NCBI RefSeq assembly: GCF_030272615.1
Contig: NC_081410.1
Span: 573,387,241 to 573,451,240, forward strand
Reading direction: 5' to 3'
DNA: 64,000 bases
Source: Cryptomeria japonica
Lineage: Eukaryota > Streptophyta > Pinopsida > Cupressales > Cupressaceae
Every line of letters starts with the position of its first letter. The first letter of the stretch is position 1. The position numbers were made by a program, and so were the translations under genes. The notes under the pieces were generated by a model. That model had not been told where the DNA came from. It made no database searches and was given only the letters and a program-made list of their open reading frames with translations. Positions 22,341 to 33,321 of the stretch are shown here, piece after piece.

Positions 22341-22842
22341 TTCCTAGTTCTACATAACCTATATGGGTTATGTAGAAATAAGGCCAAAACTTCTAGTTCT
22401 ACATAACTCATAGGGGTTATGAGAAATTGTGAACATTCACATTAGGTATCCATAAGCCATACGGTTTATGGGAAAATATTAATATATTTTATTCCCAACA
22501 ACCTAAAAACTAGCATTTCATGTTGTTTGAAGGCCCCACTACTTTTGCACATGATTTTTGGGGATAGTAACAATCAGGTTTTCATTATTTTTTGTCATGT
22601 TTGCTTTGAAATGATTGATTTGTCTCAAATATTGGATTGTTTTTGAAGTTATTTTATGATTGATACTTTAGATTATAACAAAATGATGATCATTTCTTAT
22701 TTTTTTTCTTTGATCATGATTTATATGTCTTGTATTTTAGTTATTTTATTATTTTTACTTTAGCTTATAACAAAATGATGATCATTTGTTGTTTTTTTTC
22801 TATTTGATTGTGGATTGTCATCATGATGTTATGTGTAGGACA
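22341..22842. other. Element A: palindromes and presumed 5' intron of the transposase gene
   Basis: Three palindromic copies of the AACCCATACGGGTTAT-like motif lie at 22351-22374, 22400-22424 and 22453-22472. Further on, a direct repeat of about 93 bp (TATAACAAAATGATGATCAT at about 22673 and 22766) precedes a pyrimidine-rich stretch ending ATGTGTAG at 22838. That reads as a splice acceptor five bases before the transposase ATG, so a 5' leader intron is likely. Confidence 0.5.
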
Positions 22843-25800
22843 ATGGGAAAGAACAAGAGAGGAATGAATGAACAAAGAGAGGCAACAAAGAAAATAAAAA
22901 GGGAGCATATGAGGAGATTACGTGAAGGTACATTATCTAATGCACCTAATGAAAGTGATGAATATTCAACAATTAAAATTGATATGATGAATGCACCAAA
23001 TCAAAATGATCAACATACACCAATTCAAATGCATATGATGAATGCACCTAATGAATGCAATGAACATACACCATTTGGATATGATTCCATGAATGCACAT
23101 GTTAATGAAATTGAAGAAGATATACCATTTAAATTTGATGTGATCAATGCACATAATGCACCTAATGAAAATGAAGAGCATGCACCAATCTTAACATAGG
23201 CTTAGAATAATTCATAGAAAACCAAAGTTCCTAATAGACATTGATGAAAATATTTTCAGGCCAATGCATAATAAAATTTTTGAAAGAACTTGTAGAAGAA
23301 TGGTTAGAAGAATTCGGAATAACTACTTTGAAAAATTAAATCAAAGTGGAAGATGCCAATTAGTTGTTGAAATGATTAAAAATCTAAAATTTAGAGAGAC
23401 AATGAAAATTTTGGGGTTAACAACATCTGAAAATAATAGGGAAAGAACCATTGTGAGAAATATTTTTGATGCATACCAAGCCATTGGTTTGAAATCACAC
23501 ACTAAATATGCTAATGTTACTCGTGTCCACACATCAACCACAATGAGAAAGGAAATGAAAAAATATCGTTTAATAAGCAAAACAAGCAAGTCATTAAGGA
23601 TAAGTAGAACCACATTACACTATTCCTTAGAGAGGCAAGAGAAAATCAAGGATCCTAACAATAATTCTCTTTGGGAATTCTTGGGTAGACTCCCACACAA
23701 GGACAAGGTTGTTGTTGATGCACTAAGAACATTAATTGAGAAATATTGGCATGGCAACACAAGGGTTTCACCCAACCAAAGAGATGTTGTTAGAAGGCAA
23801 ATTGGAATTAGAAATCATGAGCCACATCCAAAACACTATTTAGATACAACTCAAACACAATTTTATGAAAGGTTTCTTCAAAGATTTCTTTAGATTAAAA
23901 TTAGTCAAAGATTTTTTAAGATGAAAAAACCATTTTATGTTAAGATTAATCATGCATGTACTACATGTTGTAGGGTCCATGTTCAATTTTCCATGCATTA
24001 TGATATGTATCGCTATATATGTTTTACTTTGCACACTAATGACATTTTGCAAGAATGTGATCTACAAGCACCTCCTAAGTCACCGAGAGAATTTATTTCA
24101 AGTGTACTATGTAGACGACATGATGGGTGCATTTACTATAAGATGATGTATTTGAGAGGTTTTTGTCCTACATGTGGCAGTTTGCAACAGTTGCATAGAT
24201 GCCTACATCTAGATAGCACACATGAAATTGGTAAGGAACTAGTTTCTATTGGAAAATACAAGTCAGTCACATATAGTGTTAAAGATGGAAAAGAATTGAA
24301 GAGGTGTGAGTTAGTGAAAAGGGATATATGTGTATCTGATTTTATGAAGATATTTCAAGAGAAATTAGTGTATGAGTACATTGGTCACACACATAGAGCT
24401 AGGTGGTTAGATGAGCAATTCAAGGTGTGTAAGGACACTTTCCCCCTTAGCACTATTGTCTCTATCATTAATTTTGCTGAGAATTATACACTAAAGCTGC
24501 AAAATGAAGTACAATCTATGTTTTACCACTCTACACAAGTTACAATTTTTGTACACATAGCATTCATTCATGCACATGATAGCACCGAGGAGGAAAGAAA
24601 GGTTATAAGAGAATATCACTTCTATATCAGCGATGATCGTACTCATTCCTCAGAGTTTGTGCAAGGATGCTTTACAGTCTTCTATGATAGTTTAAGGGAA
24701 AGATATATAAGATACAACCAACACTTAATATGGTTAGACAATTGCACCGCACAATTCAAAAATGCAAGGATGTTCTACTGGTTGACTAGGATGCATGTGA
24801 CAAGTGGTGTGCAACATTTCTGGAATTTCATTGATGTAGGGCATGGAAAGGGAAAGAATGATGGTGTCGGAGCATGTGTGAAAAGAGCTCTTACTAGAGA
24901 GAAATTTAAGTATGAAGGTGGTGCAATGCTAATAGATGCAGAAACAATTGTGCAATGGTGTAACTCTACAATGGGACCGAGTAATGCATGTAAGTCTATG
25001 CTTTCTAGATATTTTTGGTTAATACGTGAATCTAATATCAAAAACTATCTAGATTGTTGTACACTTACAGGATCAAGTGACATGCATTCATTCAGTAGTT
25101 CAAATGCAACATCACTAGTTATTTATACTGGACAGATAGCAAGATTTTTCTCTTCGTGTATGTATTTTGTGTGGGATGAATGTGAATCAAAAGAGTGGGT
25201 TGACCAAATTCCTATCAAATTCCTAGAGCACTACAAATCAACTAGATTGAAGCATTAGTGGATTTTGATCATGTATCAGACATAGTTGAACTAGATACAT
25301 ATCAAATTCCTAGAGCACTACAAATGAACTAGATTGAAGCATTAGTGGATTTTGATCATGTATCAGACATAGTTGAACTAGGTAAAGGGTTGCAATTTGT
25401 TACTTGGGTAAAATCAATTTTAAGTTCAATTTATTAGTATTAACTTATGCTGATTTTGGTATTAACTTATATCCTTCTATTAAATGCAGGTCATGTATAT
25501 GCAATTATTGCAGATGAAAACAACAAAGAAGGAACATATTTATTTTTGTGTCATTGTATTGAGGCCAAAAATAAATTGACTTCTACAGTGGTTGATGGAG
25601 AGGGTATTGAGTAGCCAAGATGATCCGTTGTTGTGACAGGTACATGGCTTAGAAGGTACCATTGTTGTGTCAAGCTGTATTGAGACCTCTTAAACTCATT
25701 TATTTATTAGTCATTATATCGATTTTGGCATTAACTTATCCTTTTATAAAATATAGGTACCCTATCAAACATTCTAATGCTTGGTTGTGTAAGGACTTTG

Positions 25801-25976
25801 AGACACATAGACATATTCTTCATGACTCAAACTTTCTTGTTGCAACAAATATTTATTTGATTAAATATCATAGAAGACCTCTTAACAAGGATTTGTGGAA
25901 AGTTCATGAATCTGACCATGAGGAAATAATTGAGACACTAAGGGTTAGAGCTGATCCAAAAGGTTCGCTTGATTGA
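22843..25976 (+). pseudogene. Element A transposase (DDE-like), three exons, broken
   Basis: The start is MGKNKRGMNEQR, a basic tail, followed by about five 17-residue repeats around NAPNENDEHTPI. A frameshift lies near 23195 and a TAG at 23891-23893. The main frame 23264-25258 then shows a helical region ending WHGNTRVSPNQRDVVR, two Cys clusters (CTTCCRVHVQF and CRRHDGC...CPTC...CLH), and the catalytic fold: INFAENYTLKLQNEVQS, YISDDRTHSSEFVQ, WLDNCTAQFKNARMFYW and GHGKGKNDGVGACVKRAL. Element B has VDFAENY in the first motif, so an Asp presumed catalytic is Asn here. Exon 1 ends at 25381, intron 25382-25489, exon 2 25490-25655, intron 25656-25756, exon 3 25757-25976. Both introns are GT-AG, and the exons rejoin collinearly with Element B. 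Two more stops lie at 25612-25614 and 25621-25623. The motifs match a large uncharacterised family of animal and plant DDE-like proteins known to me from genome annotations. Superfamily not established. Confidence 0.75.
25214..25387 (+). repeat. 87-bp tandem duplication at the end of exon 1
   Basis: Two adjacent 87-bp copies (25214-25300 and 25301-25387) begin ATCAAATTCCTAGAGCACTA. They differ at few positions. The duplicated unit spans the conserved end of exon 1 (IEALVDFDHVSDIVEL) and is a multiple of three. Confidence 0.85.
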
Positions 25977-26804
25977 TTTTGGGCCATCTAGAAGAATAAT
26001 TGTACAATATGGTAGAATAATTTTGACAATTTTGTATATATCTTTTGTGAAACGTTATAACTTTTCTTTTTTGGATGTGCTCTACATGTACATATGTAGA
26101 TGCCAAATTTTGTATATAAAAACATCAATGGGTTGTAATGTGCATAACTAGATGCTAAATTTTGTATAAAAAAACAACAATGAGTTGTAATGTGCATATC
26201 TAGATGCTAAATTTTGTATAAAAAATAACAAGTTGTAATTTGCATATTTTGATGCAAAATTTTATATATATAAACATTAATGAGCTTGAGCATTTATATT
26301 AGATGCCAAATTTTATATATAAAAGTGCCCATGGGGCTGATTTGTAAATTTTGAGAGCCCAAATTTGTACCATTAGATTATAAATTTGTACTATTTGATT
26401 ATAAATAATTGTGTCTGATTCTGACATGTGTTAAATAAATTTCAAATGGATATTTAAATATGCAATTTTTTATCCAAGTGTTTTGGGAAATTTTTGAGTT
26501 ATTGTTGAATTACCCGATTTGAAGGGCTAGTAAGAATAAGCCTCCTAAGTGTAGTTTTGTGTACTTAGAAGTAAACCAGTGAACTTGGCCATATAGAAAC
26601 TTGTGTTAGGGTGTGATAGGTGTGTTAAACCCCTAAGTTATGTTTGGTTAAGTCGTTGAAGTTGAAAACCCCATTTGAGTGGTTGGGTGATGCCTTGAGT
26701 GTGCATTGAGACAAGGTGTGAAAGGGTGAGAAACCTAGTATTGGATGATTGGAGTTTAACTTTCTTCAAGTAAATTGAGAGTGATTATGAGAAGGCACAA
26801 GGCT
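25977..26804. other. Element A spacer with ~50-bp tandem repeats
   Basis: Immediately 3' of the transposase, 26096-26325 holds four to five degenerate copies of a 50-52-bp unit around GATGCTAAATTTTGTATAAA and GAGTTGTAATGTGCATA. The rest is unassigned AT-rich sequence. No gene is seen. Confidence 0.6.
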
Positions 26805-28350
26805 CTGCATCAATAAGTGCCATGGACTCTGAATTACACGATGTCAAAGATTGACTAGTTTTTCCATTTTGAGCACTCAAGGGAAAGTGTTGCTATGAGG
26901 TGGCTTAGAACGATCAGACATCTTGGGGAGAGAGACAAGGGAAAACCTTGTGTAAAAGTGGCAATCTAGATGTGCTCATGTAGATGGTCCATTTCCATGA
27001 TGAGAAGAATGAAAGATGCACTATTTTGCCACCTTTCACTAACAGTTTTTGATGGTTTTTGATGCGACAAAAAAAATCTCACCACAAGAAAACATAATCA
27101 AGTTGTCTGAAACTAAGAGAGGATTTTTTAGGAAGTGATAACATGAACCTATAGTTTTGAATGGATTTTCCATAAGTGCCATGGCCTCGGATTTACGCGA
27201 CGTCAAAGTTTGACCATTTTTTCCCACATTGAGCGCTCAAGGGAAAGTGTCGCTACAAGGTGGCTCGGAACAATCAGACATCTTGGGGAGAGAGAAAAGG
27301 GCACATCTAGAATAAACTAGACCACCCAGACATTCTCGCACTAATGGTTCATTCCCATGACAAGCAGAACGAAAGATGCACTATTTTGCCACCTCTCATT
27401 GACAAATTTTTAGGGTTTTTGATGAGACAGAAAAAATATCACCACAAGAAAAAGGAATCAATTTGTCTAAAACCAAGAGAGGATTTTTTAGGCAGAAAAA
27501 AAACAACCTTGTAGGTTTTAATGGATTGTCCATAAGTGCCACGGTCTCTGAGTTAGGTGACATCAAAGTTTGACAATTTTTTCCACTAGTTTGAGCGCTC
27601 AAGGGAAAGCGTTGCTACGAGATGGATCAGAATGATCAGACGTCTTCAGGAGAAAGACAAGGGAACAACTAGTGTAAACCCAACCAAACAAAAGTTCTTG
27701 TGCTGATGGTTCATTCCCATGATGAGCAAAATGAAAGATGCACTATTTTGCTAGCTCTCACTAACAATTTTTGATAGTTTTTGATGCGACAGAAAAAAAC
27801 TCACCACAAGAAAATAGAATCAAGTTGTCTAAAATAGAGAGAGGATTTCTTAAGAAGCAATAACATGACCCTGTAGGTTTGAATGTCTCATCCCTAAGTG
27901 CCACAGTCTCCAAATTATGCGACATCAAAGTTTGACCATTTTTTCCACTTTGAGTGCTCAAGGGAAAGCATCACTACGAGGTGGCTCGGAATGATTGGAC
28001 ACCTTCAGGAGCAATAAAAGGGAACACCTAGTGTAAACCTAGCCACCTAGATGCGTTCACATTGATGGTTCATTTCCATGACAAGCAGAACGAAAGATGC
28101 ATTATTTTGCCACCTCTCATTGATGGTTTTTGCCAGTTTTCTATGCGACAGAAAAAATCTCACCACAAGAAAATGGAATCAAGTTGTTTGGAACTGAGAA
28201 AGAATTTTTTAGGCTGTGACAACACAACACCATAAGCTCAAATGGCTCATCCATAAGTTGCATGGTTTTTGAGTTACGTGACATCAAAGTTTGACCATTT
28301 TTTCCACTTTTAGCACTCAAGGGAAAGCATTGCTACGAGGTGGCTCAAAA
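26805..28350 (-). repeat. Element A central array, ~4.3 units of ~360 bp
   Basis: The landmark GTGCCATGG(A/C)CTC or its variants recurs at 26817, 27176, 27536, 27898 and 28257, spacings of 359, 360, 362 and 359. Each unit also has TCAAAGTTTGACCATTTTTTCC, CTCAAGGGAAAG, CCCATGATGAGCA and TCACCACAAGAAAA. The reverse complement aligns with the array of Element B at 39963-41336: CCCTTGAG, TGGTCAAACTTTGA against TTGTCAAACTTTGA, and CATTCTGCTCATC. Strand here means opposite to the B array. No coding potential is seen. Confidence 0.85.
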
Positions 28351-28731
28351 CAATATGAGCAGCCTAGTTTAAAAATATATGCCATATGAGTTACATGTAA
28401 TAAACTAATTGGATCACATTTCAATACATATACACAATGAACAAGTTTGATCACATTTCAATAGCAAATAACTAAGTTTCAAGAATATCAAGCTTCATAT
28501 ATTTCAATGAACAAATTGGATCGAATAACAAGTTTTATATATATCAAAATGAACAATAATTTTGTACATATCAAAAAATGGCATAGATGCCAAATCAATA
28601 ATAGTTACAAAAATTTGGCATGTGCCATGTCTATCAAAGTCGATATATACATATACAAATATCAAATATATAAAAAAATTGGTCCTTCAATGACCACAAC
28701 TACAACTATATGTCTCTATTGGTATCTATGA
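28351..28731. other. Element A spacer between array and second gene
   Basis: AT-rich sequence with loosely repeated CAATGAACAA and ATATCAA motifs. Element B has a comparable AATGAACAATACAATTCATT repeat in the same relative place. No gene is seen. Confidence 0.5.
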
Positions 28732-31700
28732 CTATGGTGGATCATCAAAATCGAGCCTCTTCAGAGAAATACGTGGCTTTGTAGGTGGTTGTACAAGGAC
28801 AATTCAAATGTTGAATCAGATATATTTTCTCAATATAACATCAAAATAACTAAATAATGAACTCTAAATTGTTTGAAGTTGAAATGTTGATTACCTCATC
28901 TCTTTCTTCTGCAATTGGGCGAGGCTGAGAATCCATGGGATTTCCTAAAGGGGGTTGTAACTGGTAAAATAAGATTAATACAAGCTAATGAAATATATCT
29001 CAAATAACACATAATAACTAAAAATGAATAGACTAAAAAACTAAATCATATCGGAGCCTCAGATGGATGTGCTATGGTCATAGGAGGCAAAGCCATAGAT
29101 GAATCAGTTACGATCATTTCCTATATCTATGGTAAGTTATCCAAAAAGAGTTAACAAGAGGGTTTCAACTCTATTGTGCACTTAGTGAAAAGGAGTTGAT
29201 CTAAGACAAACATACATTTTCCCTTCGTTGTGTTGGATCCCATATTATACATGTAGGACTTCTAATGAAATGGAATGGTAGAATATCAGTAGGAAGTTTG
29301 GAAGGGGGTTGTAATAGGTTAAAGACAATTATACAAGTTAATAACCTAGAGTTGTTGACAAACTAGATAGAACAAATATTTTTAACATATGTAGAACAAA
29401 TGCACACTGAAGCCTTGTATACTTCTCTTGTAACCCTAGGAGGCCTAGTCGAATCTGATGCATCTATTACCATTTCATGTATGAAAAATTATATATGATA
29501 TAGACATAAAAGGATTTAGTTATTTTGAAAAAGCAAGAATGCAATCCAAAGTGAGTATGAAGATATCACCTCTTCCCTCTGCTGAACCTCATCGACATCA
29601 GGTGCATTCATTAATTCCATAAACCCCATATATTTCTGTATATAGAACAAATAAATTAAGTGCATTTATCAATATCTACATATACATGTTTAATCATAAT
29701 ACATTTCAGCAAATGAATTTAAATTGTACTAAATTACCTTCTGTCATTTGGGTGTTCGGGAGGATATTGTTTTCTACCTCAGAGTGCTAGAGAATGGCTT
29801 TCTCACATGAGATATCCTCGAGGTAGGTGGGGTACAATAACAAAAAAAAATTAACATAAGGGAAAAGAGCATTTATTTAATATATCACTTAAGTCAAAAA
29901 TATATAAATCTAAATGGTACGACATAGCTATCTTGGCCAAAGTCAATGGCCAAAAGCATGATATCATTAAGTTGGGACATCTTAGCCCCTAACAAGCCCT
30001 ATAAAATACCAAGTATGATACATAGAATTAACAAAATATATTTTGAAACCAATGTATTATTATATTTTTAATAAATTTATAAATCTTTACCTTTGGTGGC
30101 GAAACTCCTCATGACCATGGAGTCGACTGAAAAGTATGTGGTGTACTCCCACTACCTACTGCACCCTGCAATGCATTTTATTTATATGTCACTTTAAATT
30201 GTTCTAAAAATAAAAATTCATTTCTTTTAATAAGATTTAGTCTCTTAATTGATAACATGTCATAAACAAAATTAAACGCACATATGTCTGATAGCGAGGG
30301 TACAACATACTGATTAGGTCATCGGTGAGGACCACATCCTCTATAGTGGAAGCATGGCATCTACTCCCATAATATGTACACGAATGAGATGTCGAACCAT
30401 CCTCATCCATGTAAGTGTGTACACCAGAACATACACCTTGACAGGTGGAACACATATGCTAAATGGGTTGGCCCATGCCAAATGATGCATGAGGTGACAC
30501 TGATGAAGGAGGTGGTGCTGATGAAGGAGGCATCACTGATGAAGGAGGCTCCATAGGTGCTGGTACATCCTCTACTCCAACAAACTATGTGCCATGCTAA
30601 AGAATGACATTAGTCAATGATGTAGCTACCTGAAGAGTCTGTAATTCTATAGACTCCTTCAAGGTTATAGGAATAGTGACATGAACCATGGGTTTAGGAG
30701 TTGTACGCTTCCTATGTTGTAGTTGTACCACCCTATGGGCCCCAGGTCTATCCTGCGTAGAGCCTCTCCTCTACCCTGAAATTATCGGATGTCAAATTAA
30801 TTTGACTTCTCACTGAGGATAAACCCATAATACAAATTTCTCAAAAAATATGGAGGCACCACCCAATTATTACAAGGTGGTTAGTCAAAGACCATATACC
30901 ACCTATCCTAAAAAAATCTTCTTTCTATTGGATATTATTGGCATATGATGAACTGTCATGTTGATATGATGATAATATATGTTTTCATTTATGTCAATAG
31001 GTTCAAGTGAACCGGTATTAAGAGGTATGAGGAGATGCAGTGAACCGATGTTAGGGTTTCACTAAGTGTGACTACCGGTTGGCAGTCTCAGCTCTAGGGT
31101 TATTGGTTTGGTGATCCAGCTTGTGCGATGCAATCGATGACATTCTGTGATGAGTTAGCTAAGAGATGTGAATGAGATCGAGGTGCCAAGTCAGCTTTGT
31201 GCGCATGAAGGATTTCCTTGAGGATCTTGCATGAGAAGATCGACTGCATTAAATGTCTACCTCAGGAATGAACATTCTTCTTAGTGGTATGAGAAGAAAG
31301 CATGTTGAGTTATTGATTCCCATGTGCGGTGAAGAATGAACGATGTAGATTGTCTCGTGATCTGTTTGAAATTGTATTGCTCTATGTAATGTGTTTTGGA
31401 CGATCAGGATTGGACCACCTGTGTTGTAAACCTAAGATGCTTAGGGTTTAGGGTTTATGCTACCAACCTAACTAATGTCTATAAGGTCGATGATGTTTGT
31501 TATTGTAAAGTTGTTGGATAATTTCGTGTGTGTATCCGAGTGATGAGATACTTGCCAGACAAGAGGAAAACTACAAAGTGTGATTGTAGAGAAGAGGAAA
31601 TGAAAAGGATCTACCTTGGCATGTAGTGCTATTATTAGATCAGAATTTTTACCTATTTTCTTCTAATCATTTCAATAGTTGGAAAATCCCTTTACTGGGT

Positions 31701-32905
31701 AGATTTAAAAGTCTTATTGTAAAACCTTTAACAAGGTGACTCAAGATCATCGAGTTCTTCAAATCATCTACCAAGGTAACCTCTAACAGGGTTTCAACCT
31801 TTAACAGGGTATATAGCCATCCCTTAATTGGGTGATCTCTAATAGGGTTGGTTCCTAAAAAAACCTTATTGTATAGTCTTTAATTGGTCTAGGCTCTTAA
31901 CAGGGCGATCTTCAAAAGAGTTCAAAAACAAGCTTGTGGGTATTCATCCTCATCGTGGTTTTTCCCATTTGGGTTTTCACATGAAAATTATGTGTGTTAT
32001 GTGTTATGAATTTTTCATGTGATGATTATGTATTATTTGGTTGAATGATTATGCATGCAGAGGTATTAGGTTATGGTATTACTGGTATATCACATGCATA
32101 TGTTTATGGGTGAAGTTGATATCAAGTATTGATCATATTTGAAGTGTTTAGACTTATTAGTTTATGGTGTCTAATGTCTTACTGTGTTTAACTGGTATTA
32201 TCATGGTTAAGTTCAGTGATGGTGACAACTAGTTGGTATTGATTTAACCAAATAAGTTGTTGAGAAAGTCTTTTTTCTATACTGATTCAACCCACCTCTC
32301 AGTACTGGTTGGGGTATCTGTTGTTCATCATTATTCATCACTTTCAGCATAGCATGAACACACCAATGTATAGGAAACTGATTCGTATTTACTTCTAGGT
32401 TATTACTGGTAACAAGATCAATGAAAAGAGAACATATGTCAGCTTTAAGTATGCCCCTTTTTTTCACTTGATCATGTGACAACCCATCCACATAAATGTT
32501 TTTGACGTCTATCACTCCATGAACCCCATTTCGTAACCTCCCTAGATACCTCATTTGCACTATTGGCCATTGTTTCTAGCATTTGGTGAGGGTTGAGTGG
32601 TTCTCAAGCCTAGAAGACCTTAACCTATTTACCAATATAGAAATTTGGGCACTATTTTGTGTAAGGTGATTGATGAGATCCTCTTGTGTGGCATCTACAC
32701 GATCTAATGGAGGACATGGAGGGTTTTAGGGTGGTGGTGGTTGTTGAGGAGAAATATTTTGAGGATTTTATGGTTATGGAGAAATGCCTTGAGGGTTTTC
32801 TTGTTGCTCATGTGCAATGTTTACAAGGTTTGCTTGTGTTGCTTGTGTAGGAGGAGGTCTGTGTTGTCTATTTTGGTTTTTGGGATTGCTTGAAGAATCT
32901 GACAT
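28732..32905 (-). pseudogene. Element A second gene, unknown protein, split by a solo LTR
   Basis: On the minus strand it starts MSDSSSNPKNQNRQHRPPP at 32905 and ends LKRLDFDDPP followed by TAG at 28732-28734. The conserved core IYVDGLSHDQVKKRGILKAD (about 32485-32430) matches KYADGLSYKDIKDLEISKAE of Element B. After the solo LTR insertion at 30926-32340 the homology resumes at once (KKIFLG against VKIFWD) and runs through a Pro/Ser-rich linker to STIEDVVLTDDL near 30300. Small exons with GT donors follow, such as one ending EERDE before GTAATC at about 28895. Many stops interrupt the core near 30770-30900. I recognise no domain. The position, convergent with the transposase, and conservation in both elements show that it belongs to the transposon. 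Confidence 0.6.
30926..32340 (+). mobile_element. S2: solo LTR of a Ty1-copia element
   Basis: 1415 bp flanked by CTTTC at 30921-30925 and 32341-32345. It starts TATTGGATATTATTGG, with TA for the usual TG, and ends CATCA. The end region has GGTTTTTCCCATTTGGGTTTTC and a CACCTCTCAGT block, as in C1. Removing it with one CTTTC makes the reading of the second gene collinear with Element B. There are no internal genes, hence a solo LTR. Confidence 0.82.
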
Positions 32906-33298
32906 CAAATTAATAAAAACAAAACTTAAATCATTTATAAGATCCTACTTCAATTAAAATGAAAACAAAAATAAAACCAATCAAATCTTACCTGTTCAAC
33001 AGGTTGCCATTGTTGAAAATTGCTCTTAATGCTGGAAAAATCCAAAATGATTACAAACCTATGCAGGTTCTATGGTTTTTTGGCTTCCTTTTGCTACTGT
33101 TCCACAGGTTTTGGTGTTGAAAATGGCCAAAACCCATGGTCTACCAAAAAATATAATATTCCTCAAAACCCATATGGGTTTTGAGAAACTTTTTGTTTTT
33201 TAAAATTATTTTTGGCTGGTAACACATTTTTGAATTTTTGGAACCCGTACGGGTTATGAAAAAGAAGGTTTTTTTTTGGCATGTGGCCACTTTTTGAG
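32906..33298. other. Element A right subterminal region
   Basis: No gene is seen. It contains a perfect 24-bp palindrome at 33163-33186 with core AACCCATATGGGTT, and a perfect 14-bp palindrome AACCCGTACGGGTT at 33242-33255. Both are copies of the motif found in the left subterminal region. Confidence 0.65.
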
Positions 33299-33321
33299 TC
33301 ACCATCTTGGTGCACTTACCC
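33299..33321 (-). repeat. Element A right TIR
   Basis: Exact reverse complement of 7986-8008. It is followed by the AAGA target duplication at 33322-33325 and then by the remainder of the T3-H LTR. Confidence 0.9.

Larger units (their letters stand above)
7986..33321 (+). mobile_element. Element A: large DNA transposon of an unfamiliar family
   Basis: The ends are a 23-bp perfect inverted repeat (7986-8008 and 33299-33321) beginning GGGTAAGTGCACC, flanked by AAGA on both sides. Inside, in order, are a long subterminal region, a (TA)n run, a CT-rich microsatellite, a transposase gene on plus (22843-25976), an array of about 4.3 units of 360 bp (26805-28350), a second gene on minus (28732-32905), and a right subterminal region. 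Three retrotransposon insertions sit inside (9563-12008, 12418-21400, 30926-32340). Subtracting them and their duplications leaves about 12.5 kb. Its genes, array and TIR start are homologous to those of Element B in the opposite orientation. Strand is given by the transposase. Both genes have stops, so this copy cannot move by itself. Confidence 0.88.

Noticed and set aside
21346-22406. 333- and 262-residue frames in the third CT block
   Set aside because: Overlapping low-complexity frames on both strands of a microsatellite, with no protein signal.
27039-27961. Minus-strand frames with a common MS-x-NGQTL start
   Set aside because: Same explanation: one short frame per 360-bp unit of the Element A array.
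26805-28350. CRISPR-like array
   Set aside because: The units are contiguous, diverged 360-bp tandem repeats in plant nuclear DNA, with no short repeat-spacer pattern.
22843-33321. tRNA, rRNA or snRNA genes
   Set aside because: I looked for tRNA A and B box pairs near the primer-binding sites and elsewhere. Only the short PBS complements are seen, no complete RNA gene.
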